From contig NZ_JANAEZ010000001.1 in assembly GCF_024813435.1 (NCBI RefSeq), positions 124,001 to 188,000 on the forward strand: a stretch of 64,000 nt of DNA, read 5' to 3'. The notes beneath the pieces were generated by a model. The model was not told where the DNA came from and did not search any database. It saw only the letters and a program-made list of their open reading frames with translations. Source of the stretch: Cognataquiflexum gelatinilyticum (GTDB taxonomy: Bacteria > Bacteroidota > Bacteroidia > Cytophagales > Cyclobacteriaceae). Position 1 is the stretch's first letter, and each line of letters begins with the position of its first letter. This document shows positions 1-9,539 of the stretch, piece by piece. The translations under genes and the position numbers were made by a program.

Positions 1-435
1 ACTCCAATAGGCCAGGTTGATGCCCCAATTTATCGGGCACAAGGTAGGACTCCAATGGGTGGTGCATTTGAAATGCTGAAAGGGTTAATTGAGGACAAGT
101 CACAAATTCCCTCAAGGTCTTACAAACCGACAATTGTTTTATTGACTGATGGAATTCCGACTGATGATTTTATTTCTCCTATGAATGCCTTAATAAATGA
201 TGGACGGTCTTCAAAAGCATTTCGCATAGCAATGGCAATAGGTGATGATGCAGACCAGAATATGCTTTCCAAGTTTGTAAGTTCACCCGAGTACCTTGTA
301 TTAGGTGAAAATGCGAGAGATATCAGGAAGTTTTTCAGATTTGTTACCATGTCAGTAACTCAAAGAATGAAAAGCCAAAAACCAGATATGCAACAAATAC
401 CTCAATTGCCTGAAGACGATACAATTGACTTTTAA
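1..435 (+). CDS. TerY-like von Willebrand factor A (vWA) domain protein, C-terminal part
   Basis: The reading frame is open from base 1 and stops at TAA 433-435, so this is the last 144 residues of a protein that starts outside the window. The fragment shows a TPMGGAF motif (about residues 19-25) and the strand-plus-acid motif LLTDGIPTD, which match the metal-ion-dependent adhesion site elements of vWA domains. vWA domains bind a divalent metal and a protein partner; in the TerY family they sit beside a PP2C phosphatase and a kinase, as here. The stop codon overlaps the next start (TAATG), which implies translational coupling. TerY-type assignment is inferred from the neighbours; vWA itself is well supported. 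Confidence 0.8.
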   Translation, partial: TPIGQVDAPIYRAQGRTPMGGAFEMLKGLIEDKSQIPSRSYKPTIVLLTDGIPTDDFISPMNALINDGRSSKAFRIAMAIGDDADQNMLSKFVSSPEYLVLGENARDIRKFFRFVTMSVTQRMKSQKPDMQQIPQLPEDDTIDF

Positions 436-1142
436 TGAAGTTACCAACTACAGTTATAAAAGCCAGTATACGTGGGAATAAAGACGAAGAAATTCCCAAT
501 CAGGACTTCATTCAATTAATGGAGGATGATGATATTTTGATTGCTACCATATCAGACGGATTGGGCTCTTCCAAGCATTCTTTAGAAGGAGCGAAATTGG
601 CGTGTAAAACAGTAATTGAAGAAATGATGGATTTTCAATTGACTTCAGAATTGCAATTACTAAATGAGCAAATTAAGACACGTTGGGAAAGTGAGATAAA
701 CAAATTATCCAAATCCATAAAAGATTACAGAACAACAAACTCATTTGTTGCAGTTTCTAAAAAGGATAAGAAAATAATTGTTGGGCAGCTTGGTGATGTA
801 TTGGTTTCGTTAAGAATAGATGGATTGTTTCGATATCTGCAATCAGCAAGTAAAGACTTTTCTAATGAAACTGATTGTCTTGGTTCTGGAAGGAATGAAA
901 ATTTCAATCTTGCTTTATACGAATTTGGTCATTCATTCGACTTCCTGATTGCAACAGATGGAATTGGAGATGAATTAGAAATAGGAAAAATTGAATCCTT
1001 ACACAATTACTTCAAATCCAAATTTAAGCAAATTGATTCATCAATACGAAATGATGTTTTGAAGCAAGACATAGAAAATTTTATTAGCGAAAAAAATAAT
1101 GACGATAAGTCATTGGTATTCATTTGGACAAATAATATATAG
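435..1142 (+). CDS. PP2C-type serine/threonine protein phosphatase (TerY-P triad)
   Basis: This 235-residue protein has the spaced acidic motifs of PP2C phosphatases: ISDGLG near residue 40, GQLGD near 116-120, ATDGIGDE near 174 and NNDDKS close to the C-terminus. These aspartates hold the two metal ions that activate water for phosphate removal from Ser/Thr. It starts within the stop codon of the vWA gene and ends directly before the kinase gene, giving the order vWA, phosphatase, kinase known as the TerY-P triad. It is likely the eraser for phosphates placed by the kinase. There is no signal peptide or membrane segment, so it is cytoplasmic. Catalytic activity is expected but not proven. 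Confidence 0.85.
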   Translation: MKLPTTVIKASIRGNKDEEIPNQDFIQLMEDDDILIATISDGLGSSKHSLEGAKLACKTVIEEMMDFQLTSELQLLNEQIKTRWESEINKLSKSIKDYRTTNSFVAVSKKDKKIIVGQLGDVLVSLRIDGLFRYLQSASKDFSNETDCLGSGRNENFNLALYEFGHSFDFLIATDGIGDELEIGKIESLHNYFKSKFKQIDSSIRNDVLKQDIENFISEKNNDDKSLVFIWTNNI

Positions 1143-2534
1143 ATGAACGTAGTAGATTCAAAAAATATCAGTTATAAGGTACTAGAGAAAATTGGGGGAG
1201 GTTCTCAAGGTATTACCTATTTGCTAAATGACCAAAAACACATCGTAAAACTCCTCAACCAAAGTTTTGACGACAACACAACCAAAACTAAAATCAATTT
1301 TTTAATGAATTTAGGGTTAGATAAAAAAGAATTTGCTATACCATTAAGACAAATTACACAACCTAAGAACGGTTATATCGCTGAGTTTGCTTCTGGAATG
1401 ATTCCCCTATCAACACTAAAACTTGGAACGGAGAATAAAAACCTTACAGAATGGTATTTGAATTCAGGGGGACTTTTAAAAAGATATAACGTACTTATTC
1501 GTCTAGCAGCCCTTTTTAGAGCAATTCATAGTAAGGGACTTGCTTATTGCGACCTATCTCCAAACAATGTCTTTATATCGGAAAGACATGATGCTGACAA
1601 TGTTTTCTTAATTGATTTGGATAACCTTAGATATAAAACAAGTATAGTCAATAATATATACACTCCTTTTTATGGTGCCCCTGAAGTTGTCTCTAATTAT
1701 GGCCCCAACACAACCATGTCTGACTGCTTTTCATTTGCAGTATTGGCTTACGAACTTCTTACACTGAACCACCCACTAATTGGGGACTATGTTTCAGAAG
1801 GAGAACCAGAACTCGAAGAAGAAGCTCTCGCAGGTAAGCTGCCTTGGGTTGATCATTCGAGAGATTTTTCCAACGAAAGAAGTACTGGTCTACCTTCCGA
1901 AAAGGTAATGCCCGAAAAACTATTAAATCTTTTTCGAAAGAATTTTGAAGAAGGACTAAATAATCCGATCGAAAGACCAAGTATGGCACAATGGTTCGAT
2001 ATGCTTAACCTTGCTTTAAATGAACTTCTTAAATGCGGAAACAATGATTGTAACCTAAGGTATCCATTTAATAATTTAAAGCAGTGTAGTTTCTGTGGCT
2101 ATAAACCCCAAAAAGTTAAACGTATTCAAATGCGAAGATGGGAAGAGGTAGAATACTTGGATGAACAGACACATGAGATTAAAAAGCTATTCTCGTTGCA
2201 ACCCGAAATATATGATGAGATATTGATGGATGAAAACACACCAAAAGAAATAGCGGCTTTCAATTTCTTGTTGACAGATATAGAGCCATTGGCACCGCTT
2301 CTAAAGATTGAACATTTAATTGAAAGCAGTGAATCAAAACTACTCTTGTCTCCACTAAATGGAGTGAAATTCAATATTAGTCCCCGAATTGGATTAAGTG
2401 AAGGCAGCAAAACAATTGTTCTAGACACTCCAAAAAAAATTCGTGTTGTCGATGCTAGTCAACAGGATAAACAAAAGTATATGCTCCATTTAAAAGACTT
2501 AATCACTTCTCAACGAGTGCTAACAATAGATTAA
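1143..2534 (+). CDS. Ser/Thr protein kinase with C-terminal zinc ribbon (TerY-P triad)
   Basis: The first 290 or so residues form a protein kinase domain: glycine loop IGGGSQG at 17-23, ATP-anchoring Lys36 (IVKLL), catalytic loop YCDLSPNN at 135-142 with Asp137 and Asn142, and a metal-binding Asp158 in LIDLDN. The usual HRD His and Arg are Tyr and Cys, and DFG reads DLD, so it is a divergent but probably active kinase. A CGNNDC...CSFCG pair near residues 300-320 is a zinc ribbon, a typical add-on of TerY-P kinases. The last 130 residues are unassigned. The start codon lies directly after the stop of the PP2C gene. The target is unknown; the vWA protein or the helicase next door are candidates (inference). 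Confidence 0.85.
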   Translation: MNVVDSKNISYKVLEKIGGGSQGITYLLNDQKHIVKLLNQSFDDNTTKTKINFLMNLGLDKKEFAIPLRQITQPKNGYIAEFASGMIPLSTLKLGTENKNLTEWYLNSGGLLKRYNVLIRLAALFRAIHSKGLAYCDLSPNNVFISERHDADNVFLIDLDNLRYKTSIVNNIYTPFYGAPEVVSNYGPNTTMSDCFSFAVLAYELLTLNHPLIGDYVSEGEPELEEEALAGKLPWVDHSRDFSNERSTGLPSEKVMPEKLLNLFRKNFEEGLNNPIERPSMAQWFDMLNLALNELLKCGNNDCNLRYPFNNLKQCSFCGYKPQKVKRIQMRRWEEVEYLDEQTHEIKKLFSLQPEIYDEILMDENTPKEIAAFNFLLTDIEPLAPLLKIEHLIESSESKLLLSPLNGVKFNISPRIGLSEGSKTIVLDTPKKIRVVDASQQDKQKYMLHLKDLITSQRVLTID

Positions 2535-2535
2535 C

Positions 2536-5500
2536 ATGACTGAATTAAACGAAATATTAACCAACTTCCCTGAGGAAGCTTTTCAGTACTCCTTTAGTGG
2601 TAAAATCATCACAGGAGCTATAAAATGGGGGAATAAACCTATTCTTCTAAAAGCAGAACAGATTGAATCAAACCAAATCTTATTCAGCTTTAATAAATCT
2701 CCATTAAGAGTAACTTTTTCAAATAGTGCGTTCAATGCGAGAGAATTCGAAATCAGTAAACTCATTCAAAGTTTATTCTGGATTACGAACTTGAGGGGTG
2801 ATACTGTTGAAATAAATTTTTTGCCTTGTGGTATAAGTCAAGCATTCAATGATTCTTTAGAAATAGGATTTGGTGATAATATTATTTTGGCGAACAAGAG
2901 TGTGAAGATTGAAAAGTTATCAGACAATCTTACAAATGACTTTGTTTTCAAATCAAATAATTCAGAATTCATTTTCATACAAACTTATCCTGGAAAAACG
3001 GAACAAAGCTTCACAATTCATGGAAGTCGGAAACGAGTCGATATTATTGTACAAGACAATAAATGGATTGTTCAAAAAATTACTAACAAGCCCTTTACCA
3101 AGAAGCATGGAGATTTTTTACTACTTAACGTAGCCCAATACCCATCGATAAAATTTGTTGAGGCTTCAAAGGCAAAGGAAGCATACGAAACAATTAAAGC
3201 CGAAGAAGCAAAAGGCAACACATTAATTTCTTTATGGCAGACCTATTCAGCCATTGAATTAGAACGGGCAAACCAATTGAAAGAAAAGTTAGGAGAATTA
3301 GCATTTATACGAACCAGATTTCTGCCTGATGGAATTACTAAAGTTCGAATTAAGAATTTGACTGAAGAGTTGAAGTCGTTAATAAATGAAAGTAAAGATG
3401 ATTTGCTTAATACTTCATTTGAACTATCTGTTGAAGAAGAAACCAAAGCAACAGATAAAAAGCGATATTTATCAAAATCAATCAGCAACGATTTTTCATT
3501 TGAATTGTATGATGAATTGAGTTCAATACCTGAAGAAGGAAAAATTGTTATCTCCTTGATTGGTGATGAAATCGTCAACAAAAGAAGAGAAAGAGCTTTA
3601 AAAAGTTTGCGTGAAGACAGAAAGTTTATAACCCGAAACTTACTTTTTGCAATAGAGGGTGCTGCAGATGCGATGCTGGATAAGAAGAGGAAAGAAAAGC
3701 CTCTATCAGAAAGAACAAGAAAATTTTTAAAAGATAAATTTGGCGTAGACGACTTAACCACAAATCAAAAAGAGGCTGTTGAGATTGCGATTAATACACC
3801 TGACATAGCAATTATTCAAGGACCTCCAGGCACGGGCAAATCTACTGTTGTAGCTGCTATTTGCGACAGGCTTATTGAAATTGCAGAGCAGGGTAAGAAA
3901 AACTATAACGGAAAACTAATTTTAGTTTCTGCTTTTCAAAATGATACTGTAGAGCACATAGCTTCTAAAATATACACACTCGGACTTCCTACTATTAAGA
4001 TAGGGAAAGAGACTCAAAGCAATATCAGGGCTGAGGACAAACTGATTGAAGAGATTAAACTGCATATTGATAATTCCCTGCAAAGGCTTTCTACAAAAGG
4101 TTCTGCTCACCGAATTTCCTTAAAACTATCGGATATAAAAGCTATCTATCTAACTGAAAATAATGAAGAAAAGCTAAAACAAGACATTGAGACTCTTTTG
4201 AGCACTATTGAAATCAATGATGAACTTTGGAATGAATGGAATGAAATTAATGGCGACAGAAAATTCAATGAATTAAACAGGGACAAGAATATCGCTTATG
4301 TAAAAGGTATCAGGATAGAGTTGGAAGCATATAATGATGATGGATTTTACAAGATACAAAGACTATTAAAATCGGATCTTCCGTTTTCGGATGATGAAAA
4401 AACTTTTCTGACTAACTGTCCAATTGATAATCCTGACCTATCGACACTTCATGAATTAGGAAAAATTCAGGAATTCTACTTGGAGCAATTAAATAATTCT
4501 GCCACCAACATTTCAGGAAATAACCTTTCCATTTTAAGTTGGATCAAAAAGACAATTGGATATTTCAAGCATAAAGAAGAAACGTTATATGAAGATGAAG
4601 AAACCTTCTTGACTGCAAATCTTGAAGTATTGCGTGACGAACTTGATGGAAATGCTGATTATATAAGAAACACAATCAAAGATTACGGTGAAAGTTTAGC
4701 CGCCACCAATCAAGTTGCAGGTGGAAAAGAAATGAGTTCTTACTCAAATATTGACAATGTGATTCTTGAAGAAGCAGCTCGTTCAAACCCTTTGGACTTG
4801 CTTATTCCAATGGCCAAAGCCACAGAGAGAATCATTATGGTAGGAGACCAAAATCAGTTACCTCATTTATTGGAGGATGATATTGCAGAAGAAACATCAA
4901 CAAAGCTTTCGGATAGATTTGTTGCAGCTGAAACAAGAAAGAAGTTAGAAGAATCATTGTTTGGAGTAATTTTTAAAAATCTTCATACCGCAAATCCCCA
5001 AAGGACGATTACTCTAACGGAACAGTTTCGCATGCATCCTTTTATTGGAGATTTTATAAGTAAAGTATATTACAAAAATGAACTTAAAGCAGGAATACCG
5101 AATCAAGCAGAACTTAAAAGACACAGATTAGAATTGTCTTGGGCTAAAGATAAGGTAGCAGTATTCTTTGATGTTAAAAAGAATTCAGGACTTGAGCAAA
5201 GTGGAAAAAGTAAATCCAGAAACGCTGAATCTCAAAGGATAATTAAACTTTTAGATGATTTAAAAACAGATCCAAATTTTGAAAATCTAAGTGTAGGGAT
5301 AATCACCTTTTACGCGAAGCAAGTAGATGATATTTTTAAAGAAGCCACCAAAAAAGGCTACGCTGAAATAAAAGCAGATGGCAATTATGAAATTACGCTG
5401 CAGTACCGTGAGACACCTGATGGAAGAGAAAAACTAAGAATAGGTTCCGTCGATTCATTTCAAGGAAAGGAATTTGATATCGTCATTTTGAGTACGGTGC

Positions 5501-5724
5501 GTTCTAACATCATCAATCGTAACCACGATAATTATAAGAAAGTATTTGGCTTTTTAACCCTCGAAAACAGACTAAATGTGGCATTCTCACGGGCTCAAAA
5601 ATTACTAATAGTTGCCGGGGATGGAGAAATGTTCTCTGATGAATTTGGCAAAACCTATGTAGAGGGTCTTTATGAGTTTTATACAAACCTATCAACAGAT
5701 TCAATTTATGGCAATAGGATATAA
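2536..5724 (+). CDS. Superfamily 1 DNA/RNA helicase (UPF1/DNA2-like, AAA_11/AAA_12)
   Basis: A 1062-residue protein. The N-terminal 400 residues are unassigned and may recognise nucleic acid. The helicase core starts at residue 430 with Walker A GPPGTGKST, followed by motif II ILEEAARSNPLD (about 745-757), GDQNQLPH (about 773), FRMHPF (about 831), VDSFQGKEFD (about 970) and LNVAFSRA (about 1011). These are the ordered motifs of SF1 helicases of the UPF1-like group. Motif II has Glu where most relatives have Asp before EAA. An insertion of about 200 residues sits between motif I and II. One base separates it from the kinase stop. It probably moves along or remodels nucleic acid for this system; polarity and substrate cannot be read from sequence. 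Confidence 0.9.
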   Translation: MTELNEILTNFPEEAFQYSFSGKIITGAIKWGNKPILLKAEQIESNQILFSFNKSPLRVTFSNSAFNAREFEISKLIQSLFWITNLRGDTVEINFLPCGISQAFNDSLEIGFGDNIILANKSVKIEKLSDNLTNDFVFKSNNSEFIFIQTYPGKTEQSFTIHGSRKRVDIIVQDNKWIVQKITNKPFTKKHGDFLLLNVAQYPSIKFVEASKAKEAYETIKAEEAKGNTLISLWQTYSAIELERANQLKEKLGELAFIRTRFLPDGITKVRIKNLTEELKSLINESKDDLLNTSFELSVEEETKATDKKRYLSKSISNDFSFELYDELSSIPEEGKIVISLIGDEIVNKRRERALKSLREDRKFITRNLLFAIEGAADAMLDKKRKEKPLSERTRKFLKDKFGVDDLTTNQKEAVEIAINTPDIAIIQGPPGTGKSTVVAAICDRLIEIAEQGKKNYNGKLILVSAFQNDTVEHIASKIYTLGLPTIKIGKETQSNIRAEDKLIEEIKLHIDNSLQRLSTKGSAHRISLKLSDIKAIYLTENNEEKLKQDIETLLSTIEINDELWNEWNEINGDRKFNELNRDKNIAYVKGIRIELEAYNDDGFYKIQRLLKSDLPFSDDEKTFLTNCPIDNPDLSTLHELGKIQEFYLEQLNNSATNISGNNLSILSWIKKTIGYFKHKEETLYEDEETFLTANLEVLRDELDGNADYIRNTIKDYGESLAATNQVAGGKEMSSYSNIDNVILEEAARSNPLDLLIPMAKATERIIMVGDQNQLPHLLEDDIAEETSTKLSDRFVAAETRKKLEESLFGVIFKNLHTANPQRTITLTEQFRMHPFIGDFISKVYYKNELKAGIPNQAELKRHRLELSWAKDKVAVFFDVKKNSGLEQSGKSKSRNAESQRIIKLLDDLKTDPNFENLSVGIITFYAKQVDDIFKEATKKGYAEIKADGNYEITLQYRETPDGREKLRIGSVDSFQGKEFDIVILSTVRSNIINRNHDNYKKVFGFLTLENRLNVAFSRAQKLLIVAGDGEMFSDEFGKTYVEGLYEFYTNLSTDSIYGNRI

Positions 5725-7213
5725 CAATATATACTTTCAAATTAAGCGAAGACCATCCCCCAAGTGCATAATGGTTGCTATCCCGCTGTATATGTATCGG
5801 ATAGAAACAAATGAGTTTGAACATGGATTGAATTTTTTCCAAAAGCTAGTTCTGAAATTTAAAGCTAAGCCTGGCATGAAGGATGAAACCATTGCCGAAT
5901 TTACTGGTCTGGATGCTAAATTAGTTGGTATCGTTGCTTCTGAACTTCACAGTAAAGGATTATTAAACGAATATGGCTCTTTAAATGAAAAAGGGAAGGA
6001 AAAATTATTAGAGGTTGATGGATTGATTATTAATTCAGGAAAAAGAAAGATTGGCTATACATTTAAATTTACAAATCAGGATAAACTTTACCCGTACTAT
6101 ATCAATCAAGTTTTTCCTGCAGATTTAATAGATAATGCAAAAGATCAACATCCTAAAATAGTAACCGGTACAAAAGGTGATGGTGATGACTATACTGATC
6201 TTCCGTTCTTTTTGGATGAAGCTTTAAAAAGTAAGGAAAACTATAATAGGCCATCAGAAAGAGAAGTATTACAACTGGTTCAAAACACAAATAGAAAAGG
6301 TATTCAGTCTGAAACAGATGAATCTAAGATTGAGAAATTGTCTGCCCAACTAAGTATTCGGTTTTTGAATGACCAACCTGAAATCGTATGGGCTTGCACT
6401 TATGTATATCTATACCAAAATGATGACCAAACATATGAGCCAGATTGGAGAATTCTTGACCCGTTTGGGTTTGGTGATAATGTCGCCTTAAAATTTTACA
6501 TCAATAATCAGGCTAACAAAAACTTATTGGAAAGTATTCAAAGGAGGTTTGCTGATGCGAAAACCCTTGGAGGTAAAATTTTATCAGATTATCAAGAGCA
6601 GGTCAATAAACTAATCGAAGAAAGGCTGCTTTCTGATTTTTCAATGGGATTTAATAGTCTGGATAAGAATTTACAAATGTATCTTGAAACTATTATCAAA
6701 AATTTAATTCTCCTTGAAAATCACAGTTATAATAATTTAGATGCCAGTGTTTCATTTTCTCTAAATCTACAAAACGCTTTAGAAAACATTTTAAAGCAAG
6801 ATAAGGAGAGGAGGATTTCATTCTATGAACTTGTCTATTCAGATTTAGATAACGATCTATCAAAGAAAAAAAATGGGCTTATTGGTATCTATCGCCAAAG
6901 ATTGTTTTCGAGCAATACATTGGTACCGCAACCATTATTAAATGTAAGTAAAAGTTCCTTATTGAGGGGCACTTCCTTACTATCCTATTTGGCTTCATTT
7001 GTACTTACTTATAACTATGATAATAAATCTGTACTTTTTAATATTCTTAAAGACCGAATTGAACTTTTTATAGAAGTAGCTCAGCTAAGAAACGAAAAAG
7101 GCCATGGGCAAACTTCATCTGAAAAAGCTCTGAAATCACTAACCAAAGAGGATGTTCAGAAATTTTATGGCTTCATAAAATCATTTTTAAACGATTACAT
7201 TCAAAACAATTGA
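5672..7213 (+). CDS. Winged-helix-like protein with C-terminal HEPN-type motif
   Basis: A protein of 513 residues if the ATG at 5672 is used (53-base overlap with the helicase gene) or 501 if the in-frame ATG at 5708 is used; the upstream GAGGG near 5661 slightly favours the first, but Shine-Dalgarno signals are weak evidence in this kind of genome. Residues about 45-105 (KFKAKPGMKDETIAEFTGLD onward) read like a winged helix-turn-helix. The last 100 residues are helical and contain RNEKGH at R473-H478, which fits the R-N-x3-H active-site pattern of HEPN ribonucleases. I do not recognise the middle. Position between a helicase and a McrB-like ATPase suggests it is the effector or adaptor. The HEPN reading is a motif-level inference. 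Confidence 0.6.
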   Translation: MSFIQTYQQIQFMAIGYNNIYFQIKRRPSPKCIMVAIPLYMYRIETNEFEHGLNFFQKLVLKFKAKPGMKDETIAEFTGLDAKLVGIVASELHSKGLLNEYGSLNEKGKEKLLEVDGLIINSGKRKIGYTFKFTNQDKLYPYYINQVFPADLIDNAKDQHPKIVTGTKGDGDDYTDLPFFLDEALKSKENYNRPSEREVLQLVQNTNRKGIQSETDESKIEKLSAQLSIRFLNDQPEIVWACTYVYLYQNDDQTYEPDWRILDPFGFGDNVALKFYINNQANKNLLESIQRRFADAKTLGGKILSDYQEQVNKLIEERLLSDFSMGFNSLDKNLQMYLETIIKNLILLENHSYNNLDASVSFSLNLQNALENILKQDKERRISFYELVYSDLDNDLSKKKNGLIGIYRQRLFSSNTLVPQPLLNVSKSSLLRGTSLLSYLASFVLTYNYDNKSVLFNILKDRIELFIEVAQLRNEKGHGQTSSEKALKSLTKEDVQKFYGFIKSFLNDYIQNN

Positions 7214-7214
7214 T

Positions 7215-9539
7215 ATGGCAAAGAATAAAAATAGGAATAAGCAAGTTCCACAAAATACCCAACAACCAAAGACAACTCAATCTGTAAAGCCTACTCTAAC
7301 AGTAGAGCAGAAGTTGGAAATAGAGGCAAAACAAGAAGAGCTTCAAACTGTCCAACCTGTTGAGCAATTGACCCAAGAATCGGAAACCAAACTGAGAGAG
7401 AACGAAGCAAAGGAAGACTTGTCAAGATATTGGACCTATGTTAAGGAAATCAATAAGAGATTAGAAGCTTTAATGATTTCAACCAAAGACGAAAAAGATA
7501 AGACAACTAAACTTAAAGATGAATTTGACGCTTCAAAAAAAGAAGCAGATGGAATAAAAGCCGATTTCAAGAAGAAAATTGAAGACTATAACAAAAAAGA
7601 TAAGGAGCTTACAGAAAGAGAATTTGCCCTAGACAATGGAGAATATACTGCTGTTATTAGAAGACTTCTGGACACAATTAAAGATACTGAAAAAAGGGTT
7701 TTTACAGACACCGAAAACTTACTAAAGGAACTTTCGGAGTTTCACAAGAAGAACCTTGAAGAATTCTCAGGTCACATAAAGGAAAGTGCTGAATTTGAAA
7801 AACAGCAAGCAGAACTCAAGAAAGAGAAAAGGAAGTTTGAAGTTGAAAAACAAATTTTTAAAGATGACCTACAAGACAATTTTGAAACCAAATATTCTGA
7901 GCAATTAAATTTAAAAACCGCAGAATTGGGGAGAATCCAGCGCAAAGCAACAACTTTGGAGCAGGAAAATGCCAACCTGAAACAGCTTTTTGAAGACTTG
8001 CAAAACGCTTTTGAATCAAACGAGCCACAAGAAATTTTAATACGGCACTCTTTTTTAACAAAGGAATTGGAAAACCATAAAAGAGAGCTAAAAGAACGCC
8101 CCGAGCAATTTGAACTAGAAACCAAACAAGCAAAAATTGAAGAACTTCAGGCTAAAGTTGTTGAATATCAAACCAAGATAAATGAAGGTGAGCTGCTCGA
8201 GCTTAAACGAATTTTGAGCAACATGGATTCTTATGTTATCGAGATTAATGCATACAAGAATCAAATAGAAAGTGCAAAAGTTAGGGAAGCGTCTTTGAAG
8301 AAAACAATTGATGATTTATCAATAACAATTGACCAACTAAAGGGCGAATCAACAAAAAAAGCAGATGCTTTTGAATTTGGAAAGAATTGTGATGCTGACA
8401 CAAGAAACCTTGGATACAATCATCTCCAGCAAAAAAAAGATGCTCCATCCAATTTAGCTGACCTTACAAGTTATGTCCAACAATGGATGGCCTTTAAATC
8501 TGATAAACCCTTTTATTATTCTTTGGAAACAATTAGAATATTTCTTTCAGGCTTGAATATGTCACCAATCAGCATTTTACAAGGGATAAGTGGTACAGGA
8601 AAAACCAGTTTGCCTAGAGAGTTTGCCAAGGCTTTGGTAACTGATGGATATTATGTTGGCGTGGATGATGATAACCAGAATAAAGCACCTTATCGCATAT
8701 GCGCGGTTCAGTCGGGTTGGCGTGATAATATGGACTTGATGGGATATTACAATTCTTTTGAACATAAATACAAAGAAACAGACTTCTTTAAAGCTCTTTA
8801 CATTGCTAATCAGCCAAAATACTCTGACACTTTATTCCTGATTATTCTTGACGAGATGAATCTTTCAAGGCCAGAACATTATTTTGCAGATTTCCTTTCT
8901 TTGTTGGAACAATCTCCAAGCGAAAGATATATAGGACTGTCAAACACACCCAACGAAGTCTTGCCTACTTTAATTAAAGGGGGAAAACTTAAAATACCAG
9001 AAAATGTAAGGTTCGTTGGAACAGCAAATCATGATGAAACTACTTTAGAGTTTGCTCCTAAAACCTACGACCGATCCAATTTGATGGAAATGCCTAAGAA
9101 TCATCCTGACAAAAAGGATTTTAGGCTGAGTGAAGCATCATTCAATGTGAAATACAGTTGGCTTAAAGATAAGTTTGAAAAAGCCGAACAACACAACAAG
9201 GAATCCTTCAATAAATTCCACTTATTCATAAATTCAGATGATATAAAAATTCTTCTTACGGAAAAAGGAATTGGAATTGGAAATCGTCTTGAATTTCAAG
9301 CAGAAAAATTTATTAGTGTATTTGTTGAATCCGGTAAGGATAAAGAAAAGGATGTTGCCATTGCTGTTGACCATTTAATTTCAAGTCGTTTATTCAGAAC
9401 CCTAAAAAATAGATATGACCTTGATAAAGCCAATTTGACTAAGTTTAAAGATGATTATGTCAAGTTATTTCATAATTCCTTTATGTATCAACCAGGATTA
9501 GCTGTTGAATTACTTAATAACGAAATAAGCAAGAAATAA
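7215..9539 (+). CDS. Coiled-coil McrB-like AAA+ ATPase/GTPase
   Basis: A 774-residue protein in two parts. Residues about 30-410 are rich in Glu, Lys and Leu with heptad-like spacing and almost certainly form a long coiled coil. Residues 440-774 are an AAA+ domain: Walker A GISGTGKTS near 455-463, Walker B LIILDEMNLSRPE near 545-557, sensor-like GTANHDETT near 600 and a YDRSN segment that may supply an arginine finger. The DEMN-type Walker B with a following acidic residue is characteristic of the McrB/AAA_5 group, which drives DNA translocation in modified-DNA restriction. It overlaps the next gene by one base (TAATG), matching the McrB-McrC gene order. A canonical N-terminal DNA-binding domain is absent; the coiled coil takes its place. 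Confidence 0.8.
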   Translation: MAKNKNRNKQVPQNTQQPKTTQSVKPTLTVEQKLEIEAKQEELQTVQPVEQLTQESETKLRENEAKEDLSRYWTYVKEINKRLEALMISTKDEKDKTTKLKDEFDASKKEADGIKADFKKKIEDYNKKDKELTEREFALDNGEYTAVIRRLLDTIKDTEKRVFTDTENLLKELSEFHKKNLEEFSGHIKESAEFEKQQAELKKEKRKFEVEKQIFKDDLQDNFETKYSEQLNLKTAELGRIQRKATTLEQENANLKQLFEDLQNAFESNEPQEILIRHSFLTKELENHKRELKERPEQFELETKQAKIEELQAKVVEYQTKINEGELLELKRILSNMDSYVIEINAYKNQIESAKVREASLKKTIDDLSITIDQLKGESTKKADAFEFGKNCDADTRNLGYNHLQQKKDAPSNLADLTSYVQQWMAFKSDKPFYYSLETIRIFLSGLNMSPISILQGISGTGKTSLPREFAKALVTDGYYVGVDDDNQNKAPYRICAVQSGWRDNMDLMGYYNSFEHKYKETDFFKALYIANQPKYSDTLFLIILDEMNLSRPEHYFADFLSLLEQSPSERYIGLSNTPNEVLPTLIKGGKLKIPENVRFVGTANHDETTLEFAPKTYDRSNLMEMPKNHPDKKDFRLSEASFNVKYSWLKDKFEKAEQHNKESFNKFHLFINSDDIKILLTEKGIGIGNRLEFQAEKFISVFVESGKDKEKDVAIAVDHLISSRLFRTLKNRYDLDKANLTKFKDDYVKLFHNSFMYQPGLAVELLNNEISKK

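Noticed and set aside
3243..3761. 172-codon minus-strand frame inside the SF1 helicase gene
   Set aside because: It lies wholly within a well-supported helicase gene and reads as a Ser/Leu-rich shadow of it.
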